Positions 1-10,700 of a stretch of 64,000 bases of DNA are shown here, one piece after another. The DNA comes from Streptomyces sp. NBC_00353 (GTDB lineage Bacteria; Actinomycetota; Actinomycetes; Streptomycetales; Streptomycetaceae). The stretch spans positions 4,278,001 to 4,342,000 of the forward strand of contig NZ_CP107985.1 of assembly GCF_036108815.1 (NCBI RefSeq), in the 5' to 3' direction. The position numbers and the translations under genes were made by a program. The first letter of the stretch is position 1; each line of letters starts with the position of its first letter. A model generated the notes under the pieces. That model saw nothing but the letters and a program-made list of their open reading frames with translations, made no database searches and was not told where the DNA came from.

Positions 1-164
1 CCGCCGGCCCGATGACCGGCTTCGACGCCGCGGGCATCGAGAAGGAGTTCCTCGACGCCGACCACAGCGTGCTGATGGTCATCAACATCGGCAAGCCGGG
101 CGAGGACGCGTGGTTCCCGCGTTCGCCGCGTCTCGCCTACGACGAGGTCATCAAGACCGTCTGA
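1..164 (+). CDS. Nitroreductase family protein, RutE-like, C-terminal end only
   Basis: The reading frame is open from base 3 to the TGA at 162-164 and gives the last 53 or so residues of a protein that begins outside the window. The visible sequence includes GPMTGFDA, VINIGKPGEDAWFPRSPRL and an ending DEVIKTV. This block is typical of the malonic semialdehyde reductase (RutE) branch of FMN nitroreductases, where GPMTGFD lies in the flavin/substrate region. The function as a 3-hydroxypropionate-forming reductase is family knowledge; only the C-terminus can be judged here. A strong hairpin follows 12 bases after the stop. Confidence 0.7.
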   Translation, partial: AGPMTGFDAAGIEKEFLDADHSVLMVINIGKPGEDAWFPRSPRLAYDEVIKTV

Positions 165-175
165 TCCACCCGGTC

Positions 176-224
176 ATACGGAGAAGGCCCCGGAGCACTT
201 GGTGCTCCGGGGCCTTCTCCGTAT
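176..224. terminator. Bidirectional terminator hairpin
   Basis: A perfect 23-bp inverted repeat (176-198 and 202-224) is separated by a 3-nt loop, TTG. It lies between two convergent genes, the nitroreductase on + and the DUF4245 gene on -, so it probably stops transcription in both directions. There is no U-tract, as is usual for Streptomyces hairpins. Confidence 0.85.
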
Positions 225-238
225 GCCGTACACCTGGC

Positions 239-757
239 TCAGGACGTCTTGAGTGCGGCGGCCATCTCCGCCAGCCGTTGCGTCGAGGCCGAGCCCGTGA
301 CGACCGTGGTCGCACCGTCGTCGTGGCGCACCAGGGCGTCGTACTTCGGGCCCTTCCAGTGCTGCCACGTCTCGCCCGCGACCTGCTGCGTGCGCCCGGT
401 GTTCCTCGCGTCCTGGCTGACCTCGGACACGTACTTCTTCGCCGGGGACGTGGACTGCTCCACTGCGACGTACTTGCCGTCCGGGTCGAGGAAGCCCAGG
501 TGCCAGCCGTTGCCCGACTGGCGCTCGTAGCTGACCGAGGTGGGCTTCCATTCCTTGGACAGACCGGCCGGAGCGGCCACCGGATAGGGCGCCGCACGCC
601 GCGCCGTCAGGAGCTCCACCCGGTAGTCGACCGCCTTGACCGGGTTGGCCTTGTCGTCGTGCGGTACGAAAATGTAGACACCCCCGGCGACGGCGGAGAT
701 CACCGCCATCGACAGGAACATGTCCCGCACCGTCTGCTTGCCTCGCTTGCTTGCCAC
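239..757 (-). CDS. DUF4245 family membrane-anchored protein
   Basis: 172 aa. A basic N-terminus (MASKRGKQTVRDM) leads into one hydrophobic helix at about residues 13-31, then an extracellular domain of about 140 aa with YRVELLTAR, WHLGFLDPDGKY and TWQHWKGPKYDAL. These match the actinobacterial DUF4245 family as I remember it; its function is unknown. The topology predicts a single-pass protein with the domain outside. It is convergent with the nitroreductase gene and divergent from glpX, with about 167 bp between the two starts. The synteny with glpX and wblI is conserved in Streptomyces, which supports a real gene. Confidence 0.8.
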   Translation of the reverse strand: MASKRGKQTVRDMFLSMAVISAVAGGVYIFVPHDDKANPVKAVDYRVELLTARRAAPYPVAAPAGLSKEWKPTSVSYERQSGNGWHLGFLDPDGKYVAVEQSTSPAKKYVSEVSQDARNTGRTQQVAGETWQHWKGPKYDALVRHDDGATTVVTGSASTQRLAEMAAALKTS

Positions 758-924
758 GGGTCCATGTTCGCATTACGCCCGACGGGTCCGACCGAGGGGC
801 GGCCACCCGTGACAACCGGCCGGCGAGGCCGCTCATACGTGACCCGGTCTGCTCATTTTATCGACCTGACGATAGAGTCACAGCACCCTCTTCCGGTCGT
901 CGCCGTACAGAAAGGTGCGTTCCG

Positions 925-1956
925 ATGTCCGAACATCACCTGCCGTCACAACTAGAGGTCTCCCCGGAGGCCCCCGACCGCAACCTGGCGCTGGAGCTGG
1001 TCCGGGTCACCGAGGCCGCCGCCATGGCTGCCGGGCGCTGGGTCGGCCGCGGTGACAAGATCGGCGCCGACGGCGCCGCCGTGAAGGCCATGCGGACCCT
1101 CGTCTCCACCGTCTCGATGAACGGCGTCGTCGTCATCGGTGAGGGTGAGAAGGACGAAGCGCCCATGCTCTTCAACGGCGAGCGGGTCGGTGACGGCACC
1201 GGCGCCGAGGTCGACATCGCCGTGGACCCGATCGACGGCACGACCCTGAACGCCAAGGGCATGCCGAACGCGATCGCCGTGCTGGCCGCCGCCGACCGCG
1301 GCACCATGTTCGACCCGTCCGCGGTCTTCTACATGGACAAGCTGGTGACCGGCCCCGAGGCCGCCGACTTCGTGGACATCAACGCCCCCGTGTCGGTGAA
1401 CATCCGCCGGGTCGCGAAGGCGAAGAACTCCGCCCCCGAGGACGTCACCGTCGTCATCCTGGACCGCCCGCGCCACGAGGGCATCGTCAAGGAGATCCGG
1501 GAGACCGGCGCCCGGATCAAGTTCATCACCGACGGCGACGTCGCCGGCTCGATCATGGCGGCGCGTGAGGGCACCGGCGTCGACCTGCTGATGGGCATCG
1601 GCGGCACCCCCGAGGGCATCATCTCGGCCTGCGCCATAAAGTGCCTCGGCGGTGTCATCCAGGGCAAGCTCTGGCCGAAGGACGAGGCGGAGCGGCAGCG
1701 CGCACTGGACGCCGGGCACGACCTCGACCGGGTGCTGTCCACCGACGACCTGGTCAGCGGCGACAACGTGTTCTTCGTCGCGACCGGCATCACGGACGGT
1801 GAGCTGATGCGCGGAGTGCGGTACCGCAGCGAGACGGCGACCACCGAGTCGATCGTGATGCGGTCCAAGTCCGGCACGATCCGCAAGATCGACTCGACCC
1901 ACCGGCTGTCGAAGCTGCGCGCCTACAGCGCGATCGACTTCGACCGCGCGAAGTAG
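925..1956 (+). CDS. glpX: Class II fructose-1,6-bisphosphatase
   Basis: 343 aa. It hydrolyses fructose 1,6-bisphosphate to fructose 6-phosphate in gluconeogenesis. The lithium-sensitive phosphatase signature is visible: GEGEKDEAPML, then DPIDGTTL, the metal and phosphate site of the GlpX fold. TDGDVAGSI and GIGGTPEGIISACAIKCLGG form the rest of the active site. The ATG at 925 is chosen because AAAGG lies about 10 nt upstream and the family begins near this point; the frame extends upstream only through non-coding-looking sequence. Length is normal for the family (about 330-345 aa). It appears monocistronic and is followed by a hairpin. Confidence 0.95.
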   Translation: MSEHHLPSQLEVSPEAPDRNLALELVRVTEAAAMAAGRWVGRGDKIGADGAAVKAMRTLVSTVSMNGVVVIGEGEKDEAPMLFNGERVGDGTGAEVDIAVDPIDGTTLNAKGMPNAIAVLAAADRGTMFDPSAVFYMDKLVTGPEAADFVDINAPVSVNIRRVAKAKNSAPEDVTVVILDRPRHEGIVKEIRETGARIKFITDGDVAGSIMAAREGTGVDLLMGIGGTPEGIISACAIKCLGGVIQGKLWPKDEAERQRALDAGHDLDRVLSTDDLVSGDNVFFVATGITDGELMRGVRYRSETATTESIVMRSKSGTIRKIDSTHRLSKLRAYSAIDFDRAK

Positions 1957-2031
1957 ACCGCGCGCGGCAGGTGACGCGCGGGCAGGTGACGCGCAGCGGC
2001 GACACACGGCACTCCGTGCGGAGCCGACAGA

Positions 2032-2077
2032 ACGCGAAGAGGCGCCCCCCATGTGCGGTGGGGGCGCCTCTTCGCGT
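2032..2077. terminator. Terminator between glpX and wblI
   Basis: A 17-bp stem pairs ACGCGAAGAGGCGCCCC with its complement ending at 2077, with a loop of about 12 nt. It sits between convergent glpX (+) and the WhiB-like gene (-) and can serve both. Confidence 0.8.
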
Positions 2078-2155
2078 CGGTGCGAGGCGTCGGCGCAGGG
2101 CTGTCGCGCCGGGTGTCGGTCCGGGGCCGTCTCTTCAGAAGTGCCGTACGGCCGG

Positions 2156-2527
2156 TCAGCCGGCTGCGGCGATGTGGTCGGCCGAGGCGGCCGCCTTGAG
2201 CTCCACCTCGCGCCGCCTGCGGCGGGCGAGCACCACACGGCGCTCGGCAGCCGTGAGGCCGCCCCACACCCCGTACGGTTCGGGCTGCACCAAGGCGTGT
2301 TCCCGGCATTCGACCATCACCGGACAGCGCGCGCAGACCCGCTTCGCGGACTCCTCGCGGGACAGTCGGGCAGCAGTCGGCTCCTTCGACGGGGCGAAGA
2401 ACAGCCCGGCTTCGTCCCGGCGGCACACCGCCTCCGAGTGCCAGGGGCCGGCCTGGTCCTCCCGGGCAGGAGTGCCCTGGGTGGGAACGGCGGCGACCTG
2501 CAGGGGCTGATGCGGCAGTTGCAGCAC
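2156..2527 (-). CDS. wblI: WhiB-like Fe-S transcription factor
   Basis: 123 aa. All Wbl landmarks are present: four cysteines for the [4Fe-4S] cluster (AVC, then RVCARCPVMVEC), the GVWGGLTAAERR turn, and a basic C-terminal segment (LARRRRREVELK). Wbl proteins bind the principal sigma factor and adjust transcription during development, stress or antibiotic response. The name wblI is assigned by position next to glpX, DUF1707 and class I fumarase, remembered from S. coelicolor (SCO5046), not by a tree, so the paralogue assignment is less certain than the family. It is transcribed away from the DUF1707 gene's 3' side; the 169 bp upstream of the start should hold its promoter. Confidence 0.85.
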   Translation of the reverse strand: MLQLPHQPLQVAAVPTQGTPAREDQAGPWHSEAVCRRDEAGLFFAPSKEPTAARLSREESAKRVCARCPVMVECREHALVQPEPYGVWGGLTAAERRVVLARRRRREVELKAAASADHIAAAG

Positions 2528-2696
2528 GGTCTACTCCTGACGACGGCTTCGCGAGCGAGAGACGATGCAGCACTCCCTACCCGCTGTGCGTGCGCCTAAG
2601 CACTGAGTGGCACTGAGTTCCGGGTGACGGAATTGCGGTCGACCGGAATTTTGGCCGGATCCAGGGCCGTGCGGACCACTGCCGACCGATGCGGTT

Positions 2697-3371
2697 TCAG
2701 TGGCCGAGATGTTTGCGCAGCCGGTTGTGGAGATCCGTGATGAGTTTCCCCCGCTTCGGCTTTGCCTCGACGTTCCCGAAGACGGAATAGCCGTTGACGA
2801 CGATCACCGGGGCTTCCGGGTCTGCGGATTCCAGTGTGAGGACTTCGAAATTACCGAAGACGCCCGTGCCGCTGCCGCGCAGCGAGATGTTCTCCGGGAC
2901 CTTGATCTCGACACTGCCGAAGATGGAGGTCGCGTTGATGACGGTGAGTCTCTGGCTGAAAAGCGCCTCGGTCAGATCGATCTCCACGCTGCCGAAGAGC
3001 GCGAAGGCGTTCGTACGGCCACCGACCCGCCAGCGGCCCTTGCGGGTGGAGCTGCTGAAGATTGCCACCAGATTGTCGGCCGGGCCCGCGGGAGCCTCGG
3101 GGCCGTACGCGTACGGCGTCGCGGACGACGGCCGGGTGGAGCCGCCGGGGGTCGGCAGGTCCTGTACCAGCGGCTCGAGTTCGCCGACGGTCTTGGCGCG
3201 GTAGACGGCGTCGACCCGCTCGGCGTGCTCCTCGGCGGTCAGCCGGCCCTCGGCCATGGCCTCCCGCAGGATGTCCGCGATCCGGTCGCGGTCTGCGTCG
3301 GAGGCGCGGATGCCGGCGGGCGCGGGCGGCGCCGGGGCGGCGGGCTGCTGAGGGTGCTTTTCGAGGTCCAC
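2697..3371 (-). CDS. DUF1707 / LiaF-like C-terminal domain protein
   Basis: 224 aa. Residues about 20-72 form a DUF1707 domain (RASDADRDRIADILREAM ... AEEHAERVDAVYRAKTV). A linker follows, then from about 105 a beta-rich domain with repeated FGSVEI, FGNFEV and FGNVEA units. These resemble the LiaF C-terminal, cell-wall-active-antibiotic-response domain. No membrane span is evident, so it is likely cytosolic. The combination is common in actinobacteria with no settled role; a link to envelope stress is inference from LiaF. Its start lies about 200 bp from the divergent class I fumarase start. Confidence 0.8.
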   Translation of the reverse strand: MDLEKHPQQPAAPAPPAPAGIRASDADRDRIADILREAMAEGRLTAEEHAERVDAVYRAKTVGELEPLVQDLPTPGGSTRPSSATPYAYGPEAPAGPADNLVAIFSSSTRKGRWRVGGRTNAFALFGSVEIDLTEALFSQRLTVINATSIFGSVEIKVPENISLRGSGTGVFGNFEVLTLESADPEAPVIVVNGYSVFGNVEAKPKRGKLITDLHNRLRKHLGH

Positions 3372-3574
3372 CGGCCCAGCCTACCCAAACGCGATAGATC
3401 GCGACTAGGGCCTGTTCGGGGCGCACTCCGAGCTGATCGGCGCAGGACGACGGGCACATGCGGTGCTCGAACTGAGCCTTACCTCACAGGTTCGGCCCGC
3501 TTGCGGCGTTCTACCCTGGTGGGTGCGCTGCCCAAGGGTGGTCAGCCGCTGTCGCCGAGTGAGGAATGGCCGTA

Positions 3575-5242
<1,668 letters not shown>

Positions 5243-5263
5243 TCACTTCGAGCGTACGTGCCC

Positions 5264-5298
5264 GCGGGGGTGTTCCGGCTTCGGCCGGGCGCCCCCGT
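5264..5298 (+). terminator. Terminator after class I fumarase
   Basis: A hairpin with an outer CGGGGG/CCCCCG stem, a small internal loop, and an inner CCGGC/GCCGG stem closing a TTCG tetraloop. It lies 22 nt after the fumarase stop and before the convergent LuxR gene. Confidence 0.7.
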
Positions 5299-5319
5299 GG
5301 TGCGTCCGTACCGCTTCGC

Positions 5320-6306
5320 TCAGGGATCCAGCAGCCCCGACGTCGCGAGCAGATAGCCGAGTTGGGCGCGGCTGTTGCTGCCCAGTTGTTCCGAGACCTT
5401 CCGCATGTGTTCGGCGACGCTGCGACGGCTCATGCCGAGCCGGCGGGCGATCGACGCGTCCGTCTCGCCGCCCACGACCGCCAGGAGAATGGTGCGCTGG
5501 AGGTCGGACATGATGGCCGAGGGGCGCAGCGGCGCGCTGTCGGGGCGGATCGGGACGGAGCGGGACCAGGCGTTGTCGAATTGCCGGGCCAGCAGGCTGA
5601 CCAGGGCCGGGTGCTGGACCCGCAGCGCCGTGTGCGGCTCGTCGGGGACGGGTACGAACGCGATCTCCCGGTCGCAGACGATGACCCGGTCGACGACTTC
5701 GGCGACCGTCCGTACCTCGGCTCCGGCCGACGTCACCTGCTCGATGTAGGAGAGCGTCGCCCGGTGCGAGCGGACGGTGTGCTGGTAGATCGTCCGCTGC
5801 CGCACTCCGCGCCGCAGCATCCGCAGATCGCGGGGCAGCGCCTCGCCGAGGACGTGCGAGGGGCGGCCGCCGCCGGGCTGTGCGGTGAGCAGCTCCTCCT
5901 GGCAGCTGCCCACGGCCGCGTCAAGTGCCTTGCTGATGACGGCTCTTCCGACGAGCCGGGTGAGGACGGGCTGTTCGAGCCGGTGCACTTCCGCGTACAG
6001 CCCCTCGAACGCGGCGAGACTGGCACGGACCGCGCGCAGGTTGCGGCGCTGCTGGGCGATCTCCTCCTCGATGGGGCCGAGCGCGGCGAACGATGCCGTC
6101 TCCGGCGGCACGGGGATCAGCGAGCCGGGTGCGTCCCGGTCCGTCACCACCAGCTGCAGGGCCCGTAGACAGGCGGGCGCCCCGTCCTGCGGAAGGCTTC
6201 CCTGCATGAGCGCGCGCCGGTACGCCGCCAGGGCCGTCTCGCAGGGACGGTCGGGCGACGATTCGCGGCAATCACATGCCCGTGGGCCGGATTGATCGTC
6301 CTTCAC
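5320..6306 (-). CDS. LuxR-family transcriptional regulator at the cluster edge
   Basis: 328 aa. The C-terminal ~65 residues are a LuxR/NarL-type helix-turn-helix: LQRTILLAVVGGETDASIA, then RLGMSRRSVAEHMRKVSEQLG. The ~260-aa N-terminal part has no Walker motif, receiver aspartate or clear PAS/GAF signature. It contains EEEIAQQRRNLRAVRASLAAF, a helical stretch like the N-terminal region of Streptomyces LuxR/TrmB-like orphan regulators. It is divergent from the MFS gene with almost no intergenic space, so both promoters must overlap around 6300-6340, where an inverted repeat lies. It is a plausible pathway-specific regulator of the adjoining biosynthetic genes; no ligand can be inferred. Confidence 0.8.
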   Translation of the reverse strand: MKDDQSGPRACDCRESSPDRPCETALAAYRRALMQGSLPQDGAPACLRALQLVVTDRDAPGSLIPVPPETASFAALGPIEEEIAQQRRNLRAVRASLAAFEGLYAEVHRLEQPVLTRLVGRAVISKALDAAVGSCQEELLTAQPGGGRPSHVLGEALPRDLRMLRRGVRQRTIYQHTVRSHRATLSYIEQVTSAGAEVRTVAEVVDRVIVCDREIAFVPVPDEPHTALRVQHPALVSLLARQFDNAWSRSVPIRPDSAPLRPSAIMSDLQRTILLAVVGGETDASIARRLGMSRRSVAEHMRKVSEQLGSNSRAQLGYLLATSGLLDP

Positions 6307-6328
6307 AAGTATGCAGATTACATTTGTG
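6304..6328. promoter_or_regulatory. Inverted repeat between the LuxR and MFS genes
   Basis: CACAA (6304-6308) and TTGTG (6324-6328) are separated by 15 nt, in an A+T-rich pocket unlike its surroundings. It lies between the divergent regulator and exporter and overlaps the first possible MFS start codon. It may be the operator for one or both genes. Short arms keep confidence low. Confidence 0.35.
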
Positions 6329-7783
6329 CAAACGGCTCGACATCAGAGGTCGTGGTTGCTCGACGAGTATGTCCGGGTGAAGCTCGGCATCGACCAGACC
6401 GACAGCCATTCCGACGACGGACCGGACCGCACGGCGCTCGGCGAACGGCGTTATCGATTCCTCGTCGCCGGATACGCCATCTCTTCGTACGGCACCTTCC
6501 TGAATATGGTGGCGCTCAATCTGTTCGTCTATGAGACGACGGGCCGGGCGATCGCCATGGGGCTGTTCATGGCGGTGCGGCTGGGGTCCGGCTTTGCCGC
6601 CGGTCTGACGGCCGGCACGCTGCTCGCGCGCTTCACCGCCAAGACCGTGATGCTCTGGACGAATGTGGCACAGGCGGCGGTGATGCTGCTGCTGGTCTTT
6701 GCACCGGACGGGCTGCGGACGGCCGCACTGGTGGCCGTCTCGGTGGTGGTCGGTTCCTGCGGCACGCTCTTCATGGTGTCGCTGCGCAGTTCCATTCCCG
6801 AGATGGTGGGCACCGACCGGCGCGGCTGGGCGAACTCCCTTTCCATTACCGGGCGTTCGCTGGCGATGGTGGCCGGCTTCGCGTCGGCCGGTGTGGTCGT
6901 GTCGCTGGTCGGTTACACCGCCGCGTTCGTGGTGGACATGGCCACCTTTGCGATCTGTGCCGTGACGGTGGCACTGCTGCCGATCGCGGGCGGAGGCAGA
7001 GGGAAGAGCGCTCCGCCGGATTCGGAGGGGGATTCCGGCGGGCGCGCCGAACAGGGTGCGGCGGCCGCGGAGAAGGCGGGGCGGCGGCGGATGCCCGTCG
7101 CGTTCGTCGCGCTGGCCGCCGCGCCCGGTCTCGGCCTGATGGTGGCGCTGCGCGGGGTGGACGCGTTCGGTTCGTCGTCCCACAACGCCGCGCTGCCGAT
7201 CTACTCCACCGAGCTCGACGCCTCGCGCCCGGCCGTGTTCGTCAGCGCCTTCTGGTGCCTGTGGGCGCTGGGGAACGTCCTCGCGCAACAGGTGATCCAG
7301 CGGTACGCGAAGCGCACCGGCCGATCGGTGGGTGCGCTGGGCTTCGGTTACGGCACGATCGTGATGTCCGGGGCGTTCATCCTCGCGTTCGCGGGGTTCC
7401 CGTTGGTGGCGACGGGAGTGATCGCACTGGTCGCGGGAGCGGCCGACGGGCTCACAGAGGTCTCGTACACCTCGCATCTGCAGACGCTCTCCGCCGATCT
7501 GCGCGGGCATGCGTTCGGGCTCTCCGCGACGTTCGAGAATCTTGGCTTCGGCGTCGGAATGATCCTTGTCGCAGCGGCACTTGACCGCTACAGCCCGCTG
7601 ACGGTCGTCGGATGGTCCCATGGCGCTGCGATGGTGGTCGCGGTGGCGTTCCTGCTCCGGGTGGCGGGGCTGCGGAGGGGAGAGAAGCGCGGTGGTGGAG
7701 ACGGCGAGGGAGCCGGAGCAGGAGCGGGGGAACGAGAACCGCATCGCGGTGATCGGGATGGCGCTGAGGTTCCCGGGAGCTGA
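6311..7783 (+). CDS. MFS exporter of the biosynthetic cluster
   Basis: Up to 490 aa with about 12 hydrophobic segments in two sets of six around a loop (GRGKSAPPDSEGDSGGRAEQ). It opens with RYRFLVAGYAISSYGTFLNM and has SLRSSIPEMVGTDRRGWANS, as in the EntS/drug-efflux type of MFS permeases. It is expected to export the product at the plasma membrane. The start is uncertain: ATG 6311 has no ribosome site, and TTG 6357 or GTG 6377 would give a shorter N-terminus more usual for the family. Its 3' end overlaps the PKS start by 92 bp in another frame, which suggests one transcript. Homology cannot say which substrate is moved. Confidence 0.82.
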   Translation: MQITFVQTARHQRSWLLDEYVRVKLGIDQTDSHSDDGPDRTALGERRYRFLVAGYAISSYGTFLNMVALNLFVYETTGRAIAMGLFMAVRLGSGFAAGLTAGTLLARFTAKTVMLWTNVAQAAVMLLLVFAPDGLRTAALVAVSVVVGSCGTLFMVSLRSSIPEMVGTDRRGWANSLSITGRSLAMVAGFASAGVVVSLVGYTAAFVVDMATFAICAVTVALLPIAGGGRGKSAPPDSEGDSGGRAEQGAAAAEKAGRRRMPVAFVALAAAPGLGLMVALRGVDAFGSSSHNAALPIYSTELDASRPAVFVSAFWCLWALGNVLAQQVIQRYAKRTGRSVGALGFGYGTIVMSGAFILAFAGFPLVATGVIALVAGAADGLTEVSYTSHLQTLSADLRGHAFGLSATFENLGFGVGMILVAAALDRYSPLTVVGWSHGAAMVVAVAFLLRVAGLRRGEKRGGGDGEGAGAGAGEREPHRGDRDGAEVPGS

Positions 7784-10700
7784 CACCCTCGAGCAGTACT
7801 GGCGCGACATCCGGGCGGGCGTCTCGCACGTACGCCGGTTCACCGGGGCCGAGTTCGCCGCCGCCGGGATACCGGAGGCGGAGTACGGGGCGGCGGGGTT
7901 CGTCGGGGCGTCGGCGCTGTTGGGCGGCAACGGGCACGACGGCATCGACGGGTTCGACGCCGGGTTCTTCGGGATGAGCGGGCGCGAGGCGGCGCTCACC
8001 GATCCGCAGCAGCGGCTCTTCCTGGAGTGCTGCTTCCACGCCCTGGAGGACGGCGGCTACGCCGGTCGCGACGAGTCGATACGGACAGGGGTGTACGGGA
8101 GCGCCGGTTACCGCCTCTACTCCCTGCACAGCTATCTCGCCGAGAACCTGGCCGCGGAGGCACGGTCCGGCGACTGGATGACCGTCAAACAGGTCCAGGT
8201 AGGCAACTACCCTGATTTCACCGCCAATCGGGCCGCGTTCCGGCTCGGTCTGACCGGTCCCGCGGTCAATGTGGCGACGGCATGTTCCAGTTCGCTGGTC
8301 TCCGTCCATCTGGCCTGTCAGGCGCTGCGCGCCGGTGACGCCGATCTGATGCTGGTCGGCTCGGCGGCGCTGCATCTGCCGCAGGTGACGGGGCACCGCC
8401 ATGTGAAGGGTTCCACGCTCTCCCGGACCGGTGCCGTGCGGGCCTTCGACGCGGGTGCGGACGGCACGGTCGGCGGCAACGGTGTCGCCGCCGTCCTGCT
8501 GAAGCCACTGGACCGGGCGCTCGCCGACGGAGACACGGTGCACGCCGTGATCCTGGGCTCGTCGGTCACCAACGACGGTGCGGCGAAGAGCGGCTTTGCC
8601 GCACCGGGTGTCGCCGGGCAGCGAGATGCCGTGCTGGGCGCGCTGCGGTCCGCCGGAGTGCCGGCGGAATCGGTGGGTTACCTGGAGGCGCACGGCACGG
8701 GCACGTTCAAGGGCGACCCGATCGAGTTCGCCGCCCTCACGGAGGCGTTCCGCCGCCACACCGACCGGACCGGATTCTGTGCGCTGGGCTCCACCAAACC
8801 TGCCATCGGACACCTCGACAGTGCGGCGGGGCTGGCCGGACTGATCAAGGCGGTCCTGGTGCTGCGGCACGGGATCGTCCCTCCGCTGGTGAACTTCCGG
8901 GCGCCGAATCCGGCGCTCGCCGTCGAGTCGAGCCCCTTTGTCCTGCCGACGCGGGAGACGGCGTGGCCGCTGCCTGGGGAGGTACGGCGAGCCGGGGTGC
9001 ACTCCATCGGGATGGGCGGTACCAATGCGCACGTGATTCTGGAGCAGGCGCCCGTGGTGCCGGAGAAGGAACGGGGGTGGGCCCCGGGACGGGAGCGGAA
9101 CGTTTCCTCGGAGACTCCGTCTCTGCTGCCGCTGTCCGGCGCGAGCCGCGAAGCGCTGGTGGCGTACGCCCGCGCGTTCCGCGAGCGGCTGGTACACGGG
9201 CCCGGGGCCGCTCCCGCCGATCTGCTGGTCACGGCCGCGCTGGGGCGACGCCATCTGCGCCACCGGCTGGTCGTGACGTCCGAGGATCCGGTGGCGGGGC
9301 TGGACGCTTTCCTGGCGGGGGCGGTCCCGGGCGGCGCGTACGACGCCGGGGTCGTCGAGCAGGAGCCGGAGCGGCCCGTCTTCCTCTTCAGCGGGCAGGG
9401 CGGCGGATATCCGGGCATGGCCGCGGAGCCGGCCGCACGCTTCCCCGTCGTGGCCGAGCTACTCGCCTCCTGCGCCCGCGTGTACGAGGAGGAGACGGGC
9501 AACGGCGACTTCCTCGGCCGGGTCGTGCACGGCCACGGCCCGGCCGCCTGGACCACCGACTTCGCGCAGCCCGCCCTCTTCGCCCTCCAGATCGCCCAGG
9601 CCCGCCTCTGGCAGCAGCTCGGCGTCACGCCCTCGCTGGTCGCCGGGCACAGCGTCGGCGAGTACGCGGCGCTCTGCGTGGCCGGGGCGCTGAGCATGGA
9701 GGATGGGATGCGGCTGCTGTGCCGGCGCGGCCGGCTGATGCAGGAGCGGTCGGAGACCGGCGCGATGCTCGCGGCGTTCGTACCGGAGGCGCGGGTACGC
9801 GAGTTGCAGGCCGCCGTCGAGGGGCTGGAACTCGCCGTGGTCAACGGGCCGGCCCACCATGTCGTCGCCGGGCCCCCGGAGGCGGTCGAGACCGCGCGCG
9901 CCCTGCTGGCGGCGGGCGGAGAGGCGTACGAACCACTGGCCGTGGACCGGGCCTTTCACACCGCCCTGCTCGATCCGGTCCTCGACGAGCTGCGGACCGC
10001 CGTCGAGAAGACCGGGCTGCTCCCGCTCCGTACGCCGTTCGTCAGCGGGCTCGACGGGGCGGTGCGGCACCCGGGGTGGCGGCCCGACGCCGACTATCTG
10101 GTCAGGCAGGCACGCCGGACCGCCGACTTCCACGCGGTGCTGCGGGCCGTCGGGTCCACGGGATCCGCTCGACCCACCGGCCCCACCGGCGTGGTCCTCC
10201 TCGAACTCGGCCCCTCCGCCGCGCTGACCGGGATGGCGCGCCGGGTACTGCCGGGTGCTGCCCCCGTGCCGACATCGGCGTTCCGGCACGCGGTGGCCCG
10301 GCTGCACTGCGCGGGGGTGGCCGTCGACTGGGCGGCGCTGCTCGCGGGGTGCGGCGGCCGACGGGTGCCGCTGCCGACGTATCCGTTCCAGCGTCAGTCC
10401 CACTGGGCCGGTCCGCCGCCGGTCCCCACCACTTCGTACGTACCCGAGCGCACAACGGAGGATGGCATGACCGAACAGGCCGTACTGGACCGGGTTCTGG
10501 CGCTTACCGCCGACCACCTCGGCTATCGGCCGTCAGAGGTCGGTGCGGACAGGACGTACGTCGGACTGGGCGCCGACTCCCTCCAACTGATCGGCATGGT
10601 CCGACAGTTGGAGGCCGAGTTCGGTACGGAGATCGCGATACGGGAGATACTGGAGGAGGCGGGCACCCCCCGGCTCACGGCTCGCCTGATATCGACGCGT

